A stretch of DNA of 64,000 nucleotides from Paenibacillus methanolicus (GCF_008124765.1 NZ_VNHS01000002.1:620001-684000); one strand, 5' to 3'. Numbered from the stretch's first letter, positions 1-10,581 are shown. Notes: a model not told the origin generated them from the letters alone. A program made the numbers and translations.

Positions 1-1421
1 TTCGATTCCGCCGCCGTCTCCGCGCGCGCCAGCGTCTCTCGCGCATGACGGACCGCTTCGGCCCCTTTCTTCGCTTCGGCGGACGCCGCTTCCGCTTGCG
101 CGCGGACGCTCTCGGCCTGAACGAGCATCTTCTGCATCGCGCCGCGGCGCTCGCGCTCGTCCTTGCCAAGCTCGACCGACTTGAGCTCGGCTTTCAGTTC
201 GTTCTGCCGATTGACCGCGCGTATGAGCAGTTCTTCCGCTTTGGCCGCTTGCTCGGCGCTCTCCCGCCGCTGCCTCTGAGCGTCCTCCAGCCGACGCTCG
301 CCGTTCTCGGCCTCGGTTCTGATCGCGCCTGCTTCCGCTTCCGTCTTGCGTGCTGCTGCCAACTCCGCCAAGCGATGCGCCAGCCGCGGCTCCGCTTCGG
401 CAGCGGCCGCTTCCGCTTCCGCCGCTGTCTTGGCCGCGGCGGCTGCCGCGGAAAGCTGGGATTGGTAACGCGCTTCGGCCGCCTTCAAGCGCTCGCTTGC
501 CGCGGCGTGCGCAATCTCGGCCGACTCCAGCGCGTCTAATACCGGCAGCAGCCGCTCCGCCGAGGCGAGACGCGCCAGCTCTCCTTCCAGCGCCGCGACC
601 TGCGGAGCCTGGACGAGCAGATTCGTGTGCAGCTGCTCTTTCGCCCGCAGCGCTTCCTGCCGCTCGCGAACGTGAAGCTGCTCCGCATGATGGCGCTCCG
701 CGGCGGTTAGTTCGGCCCGGGCGTTCGCCGAAGCGGCGGAGGCTAGCAGATGGCGCTCTTCGGCCGCCTTGACGGCCGCCTCGGAGGCGTCGCCCAAGCC
801 AAGCTGCTCCGCGGCCGCTTCGTTCAGCGCGGCTTCGGCCGTTTTCATCCGCTGGTTCAGCTTGAGCGCGAGCCCGTCGCCGAATCGTTCCAGCCGGAAT
901 ATCCGCTGCAGCATCTGGCGCCGGTCCTTGCCCGTCAATGACAAAAACTCGGCGAACTTGCCTTGAGGCAGCACGACCGCGCGGGTGAAATCCTGCATGC
1001 TTAGACCGATGCGCGATTCGACCATGCGGGTGACGTCCGCCAACTTATCGGCATGGACGATCTCGCCGTCCTCGGTCAGCTCGACGAATCGGCTCAGCGT
1101 ATTGCTGACCGAAACGTCGCCGCCGCGCTTGAACTGCCGTTCCACCCGGTAGCGGCGAAGCTCGCCGCCGCCGGACAGCTCGAACGTAAAGGCGACGGAC
1201 AGCTGCTTCTCCGCCTGGTTCATAATGCCTTGCGTGCCGTTCGCCGCACGCTCGACCTTGCCGTACAAGGCGAGCGTCATCGCATCGAGGATGCTCGATT
1301 TGCCGCTTCCGGTCGAGCCGAAAATACCGAACACGCCCGCTTCGCACAACCTTGCGAAATCAACTTCCTGCATTTCGCGGTAGCTCTGCAATCCGCTTAA
1401 ACGAAGCAAAATCGGTTTCAT
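1..1421 (-). CDS. sbcC: Exonuclease SbcCD subunit C (partial, N-terminal part)
   Basis: ATPase subunit of the SbcCD (Mre11-Rad50-type) nuclease, which opens DNA hairpins and processes protein-blocked ends. The reading frame starts with ATG at 1421 (MKPILLRLSGLQSYREMQ) and stays open to the window edge, giving about 473 of the usual 1,000-1,150 residues. The Walker A motif GSTGSGKSS lies near residues 36-44 and is followed by an SMC-type N-lobe (a VVLPQGKF stretch and a QMLQRIFRLERFG stretch). After that comes a long Ala/Glu/Arg-rich region typical of the coiled-coil arm. The zinc hook and C-terminal ATPase half lie outside the window. The start codon overlaps the sbcD stop as ATGA, so the two genes are translationally coupled. 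Confidence 0.95.
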   Translation of the reverse strand, partial: MKPILLRLSGLQSYREMQEVDFARLCEAGVFGIFGSTGSGKSSILDAMTLALYGKVERAANGTQGIMNQAEKQLSVAFTFELSGGGELRRYRVERQFKRGGDVSVSNTLSRFVELTEDGEIVHADKLADVTRMVESRIGLSMQDFTRAVVLPQGKFAEFLSLTGKDRRQMLQRIFRLERFGDGLALKLNQRMKTAEAALNEAAAEQLGLGDASEAAVKAAEERHLLASAASANARAELTAAERHHAEQLHVRERQEALRAKEQLHTNLLVQAPQVAALEGELARLASAERLLPVLDALESAEIAHAAASERLKAAEARYQSQLSAAAAAAKTAAEAEAAAAEAEPRLAHRLAELAAARKTEAEAGAIRTEAENGERRLEDAQRQRRESAEQAAKAEELLIRAVNRQNELKAELKSVELGKDERERRGAMQKMLVQAESVRAQAEAASAEAKKGAEAVRHARETLARAETAAES

Positions 1422-2623
1422 TCCGCATCGCCTCCTTCCGCGTCTTCGCGGCCGAAGTCCGCTTCGTCTTCGGCGATCAGTTCAAGGAACAGCCGTATCG
1501 TATCCGCATCCGGTTCCGCGCCGCCGGTCTGTTTCGCGAAAAAGCGCCGGAACAACTCCTCGGCCGGCAGCTGTTCGCGCGACCTGGCATCCGCCTCGTC
1601 GGCCGCCGCGGTCTCCGGATAGACGGGACGGATATGCACGAGACCTTCGTGCTGCTTGCGCAGCTGCTGAATGTGGGAGATCGTCATCGACTCCGTCATC
1701 CAGATATCCAGGTCGACCCATGCCCGCGCGTCCCTTCCTTCTTCGAGCCAGCGGTACACTTCTTCGAGACCGCCGCGGGCCGTCCACTTCACGAGCGGTC
1801 TTCCGCAGCGAAGGAGAACTTCGCGCGGCTCGATCACTACGTCGGGCGTCGCATCGAACACCGTAACCGACTTCGCCTGCCCCGCTTCCGAGAAGCTGTA
1901 CGCGAGCGGCGATCCGCTATAGCGCATGCGCGGGTCGCCCGCGGTCTGCTGCGGGCGATGAAGATGGCCGAGCGCAACGTATTGCGCGCCTACGCGCAGC
2001 GCGGACGGATCGACCGTATACGCGCCTCCTACCTGGATCGGCCGTTCGGAATCCGTCTCCAATCCGCCCAGGACATAGATATGGCTCATGGCCAGATTGA
2101 CCGTATCCGGCCGATAATGCCCGGCAAGACGCGTCATTAAGCGCCCGACGCGCTCGGAGTACGCGCTGCGCAAGGCCGCTTCGTCGGTCGCTTCGCTGAG
2201 CAGCTCGCGCAACCGAGATTCCGACGGATACGGCAAGGCCGCGATGACGGCCCGCTCGCCCGTACGGCTAACATCCGCGATTATCGGTTCGGCCGACGGC
2301 AAACCGACCAGCCGAATCCCGCTCTTGGCCGCCAGCGGCGACGAGGCGGCCACGCGTTCGGGATGATCGTGATTGCCCGCGATGACCGCTACCGTCCGCT
2401 TCCCGCCGTCAGCCAGGCGGGACAGCGCCTCGTAGAACAGCTGCTCCGCCGCGGCCGGCGGGTTCACCGAGTCGTACACGTCGCCGGCGATCATGACCAG
2501 ATCGATCGCCTCATCGCGCACGATGCCGACGAGCTCCTCGACGAATTCCTCCTGCTCCTCCATGCGGCTGCGTCCTTCGAGCGACCGCCCGAAGTGCCAA
2601 TCCGCCGTATGCAATATTCGCAC
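1418..2623 (-). CDS. sbcD: Exonuclease SbcCD subunit D (Mre11-type nuclease)
   Basis: Metallophosphoesterase subunit of SbcCD, the nuclease partner of the neighbouring SbcC. The N-terminus VRILHTADWHFG carries the first DxH metal motif. It is followed by AGDVYDS, AGNHDHPERV and the GHLHRPQ motif, which together give the calcineurin-like phosphoesterase core. The C-terminal capping domain ends near residue 401. I choose GTG at 2623 because GGAGGGG lies 5-6 nt upstream; a longer frame to 2659 has no ribosome site and would add 12 residues not seen in the family. It follows addA by 66 bp and overlaps sbcC by 4 bp, so addB-addA-sbcD-sbcC probably form one DNA-repair operon. Confidence 0.96.
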   Translation of the reverse strand: MRILHTADWHFGRSLEGRSRMEEQEEFVEELVGIVRDEAIDLVMIAGDVYDSVNPPAAAEQLFYEALSRLADGGKRTVAVIAGNHDHPERVAASSPLAAKSGIRLVGLPSAEPIIADVSRTGERAVIAALPYPSESRLRELLSEATDEAALRSAYSERVGRLMTRLAGHYRPDTVNLAMSHIYVLGGLETDSERPIQVGGAYTVDPSALRVGAQYVALGHLHRPQQTAGDPRMRYSGSPLAYSFSEAGQAKSVTVFDATPDVVIEPREVLLRCGRPLVKWTARGGLEEVYRWLEEGRDARAWVDLDIWMTESMTISHIQQLRKQHEGLVHIRPVYPETAAADEADARSREQLPAEELFRRFFAKQTGGAEPDADTIRLFLELIAEDEADFGREDAEGGDAE

Positions 2624-2689
2624 CGTTTCCCCTCCGTCCAGGCTGGCCGCACGTCTCATTCGCGCGACCAGCCGACTTTAAAACAGACT

Positions 2690-5600
2690 TTAAAACATTT
2701 GAACGGCTCTCCCGCCGTTTAAGAAAAATAAATAACAAGCGTCCACCGGCCGCCCCAAAATCATGCCGATCGCTTCCGCGTAGAGCTTCATTTGGAAACG
2801 ATGTTTCTCCGCCGCTTCGGCATAGCGATCCTCGGCGACCCGGTCCGTCTTGTAATCGAGCAGCACGAGTCCGCCCTCGTCCTCGAACAGACAGTCGATG
2901 ACCCCTTGGATCATGATCGGCTCGTCGCCGGCGCCTTCCGCGGCATCCGGGTACACCCGGGAAGCCGCGAACGCGCAGCTGAACGGCGTCTCTCGCTTCA
3001 CCCACTTGGCGCGAAGCAGCCGCTGGCCGACAGGCTCCCGGTAGAACGCGGCGACGGCAGCCGAGTCGACGGCTTCCCCCTGCTTCGCCGTCAGCATTTG
3101 ACGTTCGATTAGCGATCGCAGAACGCCTTTCACTTGCTCCTCGTCCATCATCCCTTCCAGCGGCATATGCTGCATGACCAGGTGATGGACCGTTCCGCGC
3201 TCGGCGGCCGTTAGCGACACTTCTTCCATGAACTTCGGCCTGCGCATACGGAACGTAAAGTCGCGTTGATCGGCTACCGCCGCAAACGGCTCCTCGTTCA
3301 AAGCGGCGCTATCCTCCGCCGATTCGAGCTCATCCCCGAACGACCATTCCGCCTGCACGGCTTGCGATGCCGCGGCATCGATGCCGACCGTCGCTTCGTT
3401 CTCGATCGAAATTCTCGGACCGCGTTCACCTTCGAACGAAACGATATCCCGATCGTACAAATCCGGCACCATCCGCTCCTCCAACATAGGCAGCAAAACC
3501 GATTCCTCATCGGCTGCGGGATCCGCGTGCAGCCGCTTCATCTCTGTGACCGAGGTCTTTGCCGCCATAACGGTAGCTCCGCGATAAGGGTAGGACCAAT
3601 TAAGCCTCCGCTCGATCTCCTCGCCGCTGACTTCCGGCTCCATCACGGGAACGAGATTCCGGACTGCTTGGAGCCGTTCCTCGAAGGCGCGGACGGCCGC
3701 TTCGTCAGGCTCGGCCGCTGCCGCCGCCTCGAACCCGAGTACGGACGCGGGGACGACGCCGCTTCTCCAACTGGCGAACGATTCGCCCGACCGCCGGATT
3801 ATCCCCATACCTGCCGTATCCCCGATTGCCATGTCCGAATCCGCCTTGTCCGCCGCCCCGTCGCCAGTCGCCGCAGGTTGACCGGAACGACCATCCGCGC
3901 GTCCCGCGATTCCGTCGTCAACCGCGCCACCCAGGACATCCAGAACGGCCTCTTCTACCGTTAGCCCGGCCGGCTCGATCATCGCTTCCCCGCCGCCAAG
4001 CAGATCGCCTTCATAGAGGTCCACCTGAACGCCGCTTCGCATCGCGAGCGGACCGATCCAATCAATAAACCGCTTAGCCTGCGACAGCGAGAAATCGGAC
4101 AAGCCGCCGTCATCCGCAACGGAGCTCTGCCACCGCTCTAACGTCTTCGCCGCGTCCGGAACCGTTCCGACCAGGAACATTTTCTCCTTGGGCCGAGTGA
4201 GCGCGACATACAAGATCCGCATCTCTTCGGCGAGCGTCTCCTTGCGGATCTGTTCCCGGATGGACAAATACGGCAGCGTCGGATACGTCACCCGGATGTC
4301 GGTGTCAATGAATTTCGGACCGAACCCAAGCTGCTTGTGCATGAGGAAGGACGCGTTCAGATCTTGCTTGTTGAAAGACTTGCCGAGTCCCGCCACGAAG
4401 ACGACCGGAAACTCGAGCCCCTTGCTCTTGTGAATGGACATGATGCGCACGACGTCCTCTTGCTCGCCGAGCGCGCGGGCCGTTCCCAGGTCGCCGCCGT
4501 TCTCCCGCATCCGGTCCACGAAACGCAGGAACCGGAACAAGCCGCGGAACGAGGTCGCTTCGTACTGACGCGCCCGATCGTATAGCGCCCGCAAGTTGGC
4601 TTGGCGCTGCAGGCCGCCCGGCATGCCGCCGACCAGATCGTAATAGCCGCTCTCGCGGTAAATGCGCCAGAGCAGCTCGGAGAGCGCGCCGGCTCTGGCT
4701 TCTTCCCGCCAACGCTCTAGATGGACCAGAAATTCGCCGAGCTTCGCGCGCGTCGTCTCCGGCAGCTCGCTTCCCGTCTCGGCGATCCGTACCGCGTCGT
4801 AGAACGAGCCGCCATGACCGGCCGAGATCCGGATGAGCGCCAGCTCTTCCGCCGTCAAGCCGGCGAGCGGCGACCTGAGCGCGCCGGCGAGCGGGATGTC
4901 CTGGTATGGGTTATCGATGACGCGAAGCAGCGACAGCATCGTCTCTACTTCGGTCGCCTCGAAATAACCGCTGCCGAGCTCCGCGTAAGCCGGAATGCCG
5001 CGCTGCTGCAGCTCTTCGATCAGCACCGGCGCCCACTGCTTGTCCGCGCGGAGCAAAATCACGATATCCCGCCAAGCGAGCGGACGCTTGCCGCCTCGCC
5101 GACCGTCGAACGGCATGAACGGTCTAGCGGCGCTATCGCCGCCATCGTCCGCCCCCTGTCCGCGCAGCCGCAAAATCTGCTCCGCGATATATCTTGCTTC
5201 GAGCTGAACGACTTGCAAATCTTCGGCCGGTTCGGCAGCGCCTTCGCGTTCAACGCCTGTTTCGCCGTTATCCTCGGCTTCATCGTCCCCGGCATCGTCG
5301 GACGCGCCGTTGCCCCGGTCAAGCAGCGCGAATTCGATCGCGTAGCGCTCCGGAGGTCCCCCGTCGGATGCGGGCGGATACGACGCGCCGCAGACGAGCT
5401 CGGCGCGAGCGTCGTAGTCCATCTCCGCGACGTTCTCGCGCATGATCGCGCGGAACACGACGTTGACGCCGTCGACGACTTCCTGACGGCTGCGGAAGTT
5501 GCGGGCCAGATCAATGCGAATCCCGCTCTCGGGAGTCTGCTCTCCGCCCGATCCAACTTCGAACGCGCTTGAGTTGGCCACTTCAGCGCTCGCCGTCCGC

Positions 5601-7033
5601 GTCGCATCGTCTTCTCCAACTCCGTAAGCCTTGTATTTGCGCAGGAACAAATTCGGCTCCGCCAAGCGGAACCGGTAGATGCTCTGCTTCACGTCGCCGA
5701 CCATGAAGCGATTGCCCGCTCCGGGCAGCGCGATCAACTCTACGATCGCTTCCTGCACCATGTTCGTGTCTTGGTACTCGTCGAGCAAAATCTCGTCGAA
5801 TTGCCGCCTGTACTCCAGCGCCGCCGACGATGGAACCGTTAGTTCCGGCGTGGAAGCCGGATCGCGCAGGATTCGCAGACAATAGTGCTCCATATCGCCG
5901 AAATCGAGCAGCCCGCGCTCCCGCTTGGCCGCCTCGAACCGCGCGCCGAACGCGATGACGAGCTCGGCCAGCGCGCGCATGAACGGCGCGAGCTCGCGCA
6001 GCTCCGCGGCGAACGCATCGGGCGAGCGTCCGAACAGCTTGTCCTTCAGATCGCCCACGATCGTCTTGGCGTTCTCACGAAGCTCCTTCGCCCGTTCCTG
6101 GATCGCTTTGTCCACGTCGTCGCCTCGCTGGCTCTTGAGCTTGCCGAAGACCGCGGATGCGAACGCCTCGTGCCACGTCTCCCACGGCTTGCCCGTCACC
6201 TGCGACAACAAGCCCCGTACGATCGCCGCATCTTCTTCGAACGTTACGGCATATGCGCTCGGACCGCCTGGCTGCCGAGTCGCGCCCATCGCCTGTTCCA
6301 GCTGCGCAATCGCGCCTTCCAGTTCCAGCGTCACGACGCCGCGCAGCCCTTCCACCCAGTGCGAGGCGCCGAGCGCGGCCGCATCCTCAACATCGAAGGA
6401 CGCGGCCGTCTCCCGCAGCCAAGCTTCCGGCCACGGATTGCTCTGCGCGAAATGGTACAGCTTCATGACGAGACCGTATACCGGCTCGTCGCCTCGTTCG
6501 CCGCCGAAGCGGTCGACCAGCGAGGCGAACGCCATTCCTTCCGGCTCGCCCGCCTCGGCCGCCTCGTATCGCTCCTCGAACAAGGCGTCGAGCACGTCGA
6601 TGCGCAGCAGCTCGGCTTCCGTCTCGTTCGCGATGCGGAAGCCCGGATCGAGCCCGATTAGCGAGTAATACCGGCGTATGACGTCCAGACAGAACGAATG
6701 AAGCGTCGTTATCGAAGCCCGGCCCATGAGGGCGAGTTGACGGCGCAAATGCTCGGATTCCGGATTGCGGGCGAGTTCCTTCTCCAGCGCGATCCGAATA
6801 CGCTCCTTCATCTCCGCGGCGGCCGCCTTCGTGAAGGTGGCCACAAGCAGACGGTCCACGTCGGTATCGGCCGATATTTTGCGAATGATCCGCTCGACCA
6901 GCACAGCGGTCTTGCCGGAACCGGCCGCCGCCGCGACCAGTATATTCCTTCCACCGGAGACGATGGCTTTCCACTGATCGTCGGTCCATGTGCTGCCCGC
7001 CGGCTTTTGGTTCATCTCCGCGCCGCCGCTCAT
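2690..7033 (-). CDS. addA: ATP-dependent helicase/nuclease subunit A (AddA)
   Basis: UvrD-type 3'-5' helicase and nuclease subunit of the AddAB enzyme, the Firmicute equivalent of RecBCD that resects double-strand breaks and recognises Chi. Visible motifs are Walker A AAAAGSGKTAVLVERI (residues 34-49), Walker B ILLDEYQDTN, FMVGDVKQSIYRFRLAEP, IMSIHKSKGLEFPVVFVAG and ILYVALTRPKEKMFLVG. The C-terminal nuclease motif VLLDYKTDRV follows a GVIDCLFED segment. At 1,447 residues it is longer than the roughly 1,230 of Bacillus AddA. The extra length lies in low-complexity acidic inserts, near residues 490-515, 585-620 and 1045-1095. AGGAGGGG precedes the start, which overlaps the addB stop (ATGA). Confidence 0.97.
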   Translation of the reverse strand: MSGGAEMNQKPAGSTWTDDQWKAIVSGGRNILVAAAAGSGKTAVLVERIIRKISADTDVDRLLVATFTKAAAAEMKERIRIALEKELARNPESEHLRRQLALMGRASITTLHSFCLDVIRRYYSLIGLDPGFRIANETEAELLRIDVLDALFEERYEAAEAGEPEGMAFASLVDRFGGERGDEPVYGLVMKLYHFAQSNPWPEAWLRETAASFDVEDAAALGASHWVEGLRGVVTLELEGAIAQLEQAMGATRQPGGPSAYAVTFEEDAAIVRGLLSQVTGKPWETWHEAFASAVFGKLKSQRGDDVDKAIQERAKELRENAKTIVGDLKDKLFGRSPDAFAAELRELAPFMRALAELVIAFGARFEAAKRERGLLDFGDMEHYCLRILRDPASTPELTVPSSAALEYRRQFDEILLDEYQDTNMVQEAIVELIALPGAGNRFMVGDVKQSIYRFRLAEPNLFLRKYKAYGVGEDDATRTASAEVANSSAFEVGSGGEQTPESGIRIDLARNFRSRQEVVDGVNVVFRAIMRENVAEMDYDARAELVCGASYPPASDGGPPERYAIEFALLDRGNGASDDAGDDEAEDNGETGVEREGAAEPAEDLQVVQLEARYIAEQILRLRGQGADDGGDSAARPFMPFDGRRGGKRPLAWRDIVILLRADKQWAPVLIEELQQRGIPAYAELGSGYFEATEVETMLSLLRVIDNPYQDIPLAGALRSPLAGLTAEELALIRISAGHGGSFYDAVRIAETGSELPETTRAKLGEFLVHLERWREEARAGALSELLWRIYRESGYYDLVGGMPGGLQRQANLRALYDRARQYEATSFRGLFRFLRFVDRMRENGGDLGTARALGEQEDVVRIMSIHKSKGLEFPVVFVAGLGKSFNKQDLNASFLMHKQLGFGPKFIDTDIRVTYPTLPYLSIREQIRKETLAEEMRILYVALTRPKEKMFLVGTVPDAAKTLERWQSSVADDGGLSDFSLSQAKRFIDWIGPLAMRSGVQVDLYEGDLLGGGEAMIEPAGLTVEEAVLDVLGGAVDDGIAGRADGRSGQPAATGDGAADKADSDMAIGDTAGMGIIRRSGESFASWRSGVVPASVLGFEAAAAAEPDEAAVRAFEERLQAVRNLVPVMEPEVSGEEIERRLNWSYPYRGATVMAAKTSVTEMKRLHADPAADEESVLLPMLEERMVPDLYDRDIVSFEGERGPRISIENEATVGIDAAASQAVQAEWSFGDELESAEDSAALNEEPFAAVADQRDFTFRMRRPKFMEEVSLTAAERGTVHHLVMQHMPLEGMMDEEQVKGVLRSLIERQMLTAKQGEAVDSAAVAAFYREPVGQRLLRAKWVKRETPFSCAFAASRVYPDAAEGAGDEPIMIQGVIDCLFEDEGGLVLLDYKTDRVAEDRYAEAAEKHRFQMKLYAEAIGMILGRPVDACYLFFLNGGRAVQMF

Positions 7034-10000
7034 GGCGTCCCCTCCTCTTGAGTCGTTCTATGTGCCGAAGCTTCTTTCTCATCTTCGGCGCCGGCCGCCA
7101 GCATGTCCCACACCTCGTCCTTCTTCGGCTTCGCAAGTTTCGAGAACGCGTTGCCTTCGATGAGCGGATCGAACTGGCATACCGGCTTGTACGCGCAAAA
7201 TTGGCAAGGCGTCCGGGGCCCGAGCCGGTACGGCGCGATCGAAATGTCGCCGTCCACGATCCGGTCGCCGATGCGCTTGAGCGTCGAACGAACGGATTTG
7301 CGCAGCGTTCCCCACTGCTCGCCCGTCGCGACGGACGAGCTGCTATAGAAGCCGCCGTCCTTCTTGAGCGCGATCGGCAGAATGTCCGAGTACCCGGTCG
7401 TCAAGCCGCTATCCATCTTGCGGACGGTATCCTCGTCGGCCAGGATGAGACCTTTCAGCTTGAACCGCTTCAAGATGTCCGCGCGCGCCCGCTCCGCCGA
7501 CATCGTATTGCTCGAAGAGAGCATCGGATTATGCACGTGGAAATAGAGCGCCCCGGCCGCTCTCGCCGGCTGGCCGAGCCAGTCTTCCGAGGCGGACACC
7601 AGCACGTCCAAATAAGTGAGCATCTGAAGCGCAAGTCCGTAAGCGACTTCCTCCAGCCTCAGCTGCTTGGCGCTCGACTTGTAATCGATGACCCGCAGCA
7701 GCAGGCCGTCTTCCGTCTCGGCGGCATCGACGCGGTCGATCCGACCGACCATCTCGAGCGTGCGTTCGCGAACGAGCGGGATCCGGAGCGACGGCAGCGG
7801 TCCGTCGGGACCGAAGCCGATCTCCAACCCGACGGGCTTGAACGCCGCCCGGCGAGCATGTTCGCCCAGAATAACGGCTGCCTGCGCGATAATGTCCCTG
7901 AGCTTCCGCGCGACGTATTGATGACGCCTGCTGCTGAACAGGATCTGCGATTGCAGCCGGTGCGCCAACTCGTCGACGACGCTCGCGGCCGCGGCTCGAA
8001 TCTCGTCGGCGTCTAATTCGCCGAACCGATCGCCGAGCGTCTCGGTCAATTTGCTAAGCGCCGCATGGAACAGCTGCCCGATGTCGGGCGCCGCCAGCTT
8101 GAAGACGTCGCGCTCCCGCAGCCGAAGGCCATGGATGACGAAATGCTGGAACGGGCAAGCTACGAAACGTTCCATACGCGACACGCTGCCTCGCAGCACT
8201 TCGCCGTACAGCCGGTCTGCCGTATCGCGCGTGAGGAATTGCGCTTCGTTGGCATAATCCAGCGAGTTGACGAGACGCTTAAGCCGGCTCTCCCAATCCG
8301 GACGCACCGCATACCAGTTGAACGCCTCCCACCACAGGGGCGCGATCGTCGCGCCTTGCTTCCAAGCGCGGAGCTGTGCGGTCAAGTAAGACAACGTCCG
8401 CTGCGGATGCGCGACATAGGAAAGCTGCTCCTCCTTCGGCATACCGTGAGCAGGCTCGATGGCGATCTGGCGCTCCGCGATGCCCGGGAACATGCTCTTC
8501 ACGTGACGAATCACTTCCGAAGCATGAAGACTTTTGCCTTCCTCGTCGGCGAGCGGATAGCTGATCCACAGATGTCGGCTAGGCGTCGATAGCGCATTGT
8601 AAATAAGAAATCGCTCGTCCAGCAGTCTTCGACGGACGCCTGGCGCCATCGCAATCCCGCCGCGTTCCAGCGTCTCGCGTTCCTGCTCTGTTAGAACGCC
8701 GTCTTCCTGCATCCGCTGCGGCATGACGCCATCGTTCGCCCCGAGCAAATAACAGACTTTGACCTTGCCCGAGCGCGTTCGGTCCATACTGCCCACGAGC
8801 ACCTGGTCGAGCGAAGGGGGCACGGCCGCCAGCTTCAAGCTCTCGAGCCCCGTGTCGACCATGCCCGCGAACAGCTCGAACGGGAGCTTCTCGCCGCCGG
8901 TCATCTCGGCGAGCTGATCGAGTAGCCCGAGCACGCCGTCCCATAGCTGGCGATGTTCCCGCGACCGCTGCGTATCGCCTTGCGACGCGGCCTCGAGACT
9001 CCACTTCTCGAGACGGTCCGGCGCGCCGATCTCGTATAACAGCTTATACAGCGCGACGCACATGCCGCGCACGTCCGGCGATTTCTTCAGCCGCTTCGTG
9101 AACCGCAGCAGCGGTTCGACGACCGCTTCGCGCGCGGCTAGAATCGCACGGAAAAGGCGTTGATCGCGCTCCCCGGCCTGTACCGGCTCGCCTTCGAGCG
9201 TATCCCGCACGAGCGGCTTCCACTTGTCGGCGTTCAGCCAACGGTTGCCGTCGATGCCCGCCGCGAGCGCATAGTTCTCCAACAGGTCGAACGTCTCGCG
9301 GGTCAGCCTGCTGCCCGACGACTCGTCCGGCATGAGCAGCTCGGTCTTGATGCAGCGGAATACCGCCTCGTAACGCCAGCCGCGAACCGCGATCTCGAGC
9401 GCCGAGCGGATGAACTCGGACAGCGGATGATGGAGCGCCGCCTCCTTCTGGTCCATGAAGACCGGAATGCCGTAATCGTCGAAGACGGCCTTCAAGTATT
9501 CCGCGTAATCCGGCGCATTGCGCACCATAACCGCGAAGTCGTAGTAGCGCAGCCCTTCCGCTCGCACCCGCTCCGTTATATCCCGCGCCACCGCCTCGAC
9601 CTCTGCCCGGCGATTGGCGGCGGCATGCAGGGACACGCTGCCGTCGTAAATCTCGCCCGGCGCAAGCCGCAGCGGCCGACGGTCGGCGTAATGGCGTTCC
9701 GCATGAGCCAACATCGGACGACCGCGGAACCGGTATGGCGGCTCGTCCGGCAGCAGCACCGGATCGGCAACCTCCACCCCGACATTGTCCGCGATTTCCC
9801 GCAGCTTCAAATACGTCTCCGCCGTCGGGCGGAATAATTCCAGTTCATGCGGCACCTCGCCGTGGCCGTAGAGCCGATCCAGACAGAGCGTTACCGTAAC
9901 CTTGGCGCCGTGACGAATGATCGCGGCCAGCGCTTCATACTCCTTCGGCGTAAACCCATGAAAACCGTCGATCCAAAATTGCGCTTGCTTCATGGACGGC

Positions 10001-10581
10001 GAATCCCGAAAACCGCGGACGAGCCAATCCAAGTACGCTTCGGAATCGACGTACAAGCCCGCGAGTTCCTGCTCCAGCTGCACGCCGACGAGCTGAAGGT
10101 CGTGAAGCTTCCGGCTCAGCAGCGCGCTTTGCGGCCCCGCCAGCCCTTCGTCCGCGAATTGCCGCAGACGTTCGTCGTCCACGCCGTACCGCTTCCATTC
10201 CGTTAACAGCTCGCCCAGCCGTTCGATAAAGCCATGCTGGCTCTCACTGCCTTGATAGAGCAATAGGTCGCTGCGCAACCGGTTCACGATCTTGTACAAC
10301 AACATGTTCTTGCCGCTCTCGCTAATCGGCACGAGCGCCGTGCCGCCCGTCTCTTGCATGACGCGGAACGACAGACGCCGGAAGCTGAGCGCCTGCGCGC
10401 GAATCGTGCCCGCGACGCCTCCGCCCAGCATCGCGTATTCCGTCTGGAACGTCGCCTGCTCGGGAACGAGCATAATCAACGGCTCGCCGGCCGGTTGCGC
10501 TTGAATGCGCTGCCTGATCTCATGCAGGCACAAATGGGTTTTGCCCGCGCCCGCCCGTCCGATCACAAACCGTAGCGTCAT
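7030..10581 (-). CDS. addB: ATP-dependent helicase/nuclease subunit B (AddB)
   Basis: Second subunit of the AddAB break-resection enzyme: an inactivated helicase fold with a Chi-scanning role and a C-terminal RecB-type nuclease. The N-terminus FVIGRAGAGKTHLC has an intact Walker A. The nuclease motif is VIDYKSSAK. The iron-sulfur cluster cysteines that staple the nuclease domain are visible: one in RFVACPFQHF and three in TPCQFCAYKPVCQFD near the C-terminus. Length (1,183 residues) is normal. A GAGGTGAGGGT ribosome site precedes ATG at 10581. It is the first gene of the addB-addA-sbcD-sbcC cluster and overlaps addA by 4 bp. Confidence 0.97.
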   Translation of the reverse strand: MTLRFVIGRAGAGKTHLCLHEIRQRIQAQPAGEPLIMLVPEQATFQTEYAMLGGGVAGTIRAQALSFRRLSFRVMQETGGTALVPISESGKNMLLYKIVNRLRSDLLLYQGSESQHGFIERLGELLTEWKRYGVDDERLRQFADEGLAGPQSALLSRKLHDLQLVGVQLEQELAGLYVDSEAYLDWLVRGFRDSPSMKQAQFWIDGFHGFTPKEYEALAAIIRHGAKVTVTLCLDRLYGHGEVPHELELFRPTAETYLKLREIADNVGVEVADPVLLPDEPPYRFRGRPMLAHAERHYADRRPLRLAPGEIYDGSVSLHAAANRRAEVEAVARDITERVRAEGLRYYDFAVMVRNAPDYAEYLKAVFDDYGIPVFMDQKEAALHHPLSEFIRSALEIAVRGWRYEAVFRCIKTELLMPDESSGSRLTRETFDLLENYALAAGIDGNRWLNADKWKPLVRDTLEGEPVQAGERDQRLFRAILAAREAVVEPLLRFTKRLKKSPDVRGMCVALYKLLYEIGAPDRLEKWSLEAASQGDTQRSREHRQLWDGVLGLLDQLAEMTGGEKLPFELFAGMVDTGLESLKLAAVPPSLDQVLVGSMDRTRSGKVKVCYLLGANDGVMPQRMQEDGVLTEQERETLERGGIAMAPGVRRRLLDERFLIYNALSTPSRHLWISYPLADEEGKSLHASEVIRHVKSMFPGIAERQIAIEPAHGMPKEEQLSYVAHPQRTLSYLTAQLRAWKQGATIAPLWWEAFNWYAVRPDWESRLKRLVNSLDYANEAQFLTRDTADRLYGEVLRGSVSRMERFVACPFQHFVIHGLRLRERDVFKLAAPDIGQLFHAALSKLTETLGDRFGELDADEIRAAAASVVDELAHRLQSQILFSSRRHQYVARKLRDIIAQAAVILGEHARRAAFKPVGLEIGFGPDGPLPSLRIPLVRERTLEMVGRIDRVDAAETEDGLLLRVIDYKSSAKQLRLEEVAYGLALQMLTYLDVLVSASEDWLGQPARAAGALYFHVHNPMLSSSNTMSAERARADILKRFKLKGLILADEDTVRKMDSGLTTGYSDILPIALKKDGGFYSSSSVATGEQWGTLRKSVRSTLKRIGDRIVDGDISIAPYRLGPRTPCQFCAYKPVCQFDPLIEGNAFSKLAKPKKDEVWDMLAAGAEDEKEASAHRTTQEEGTP

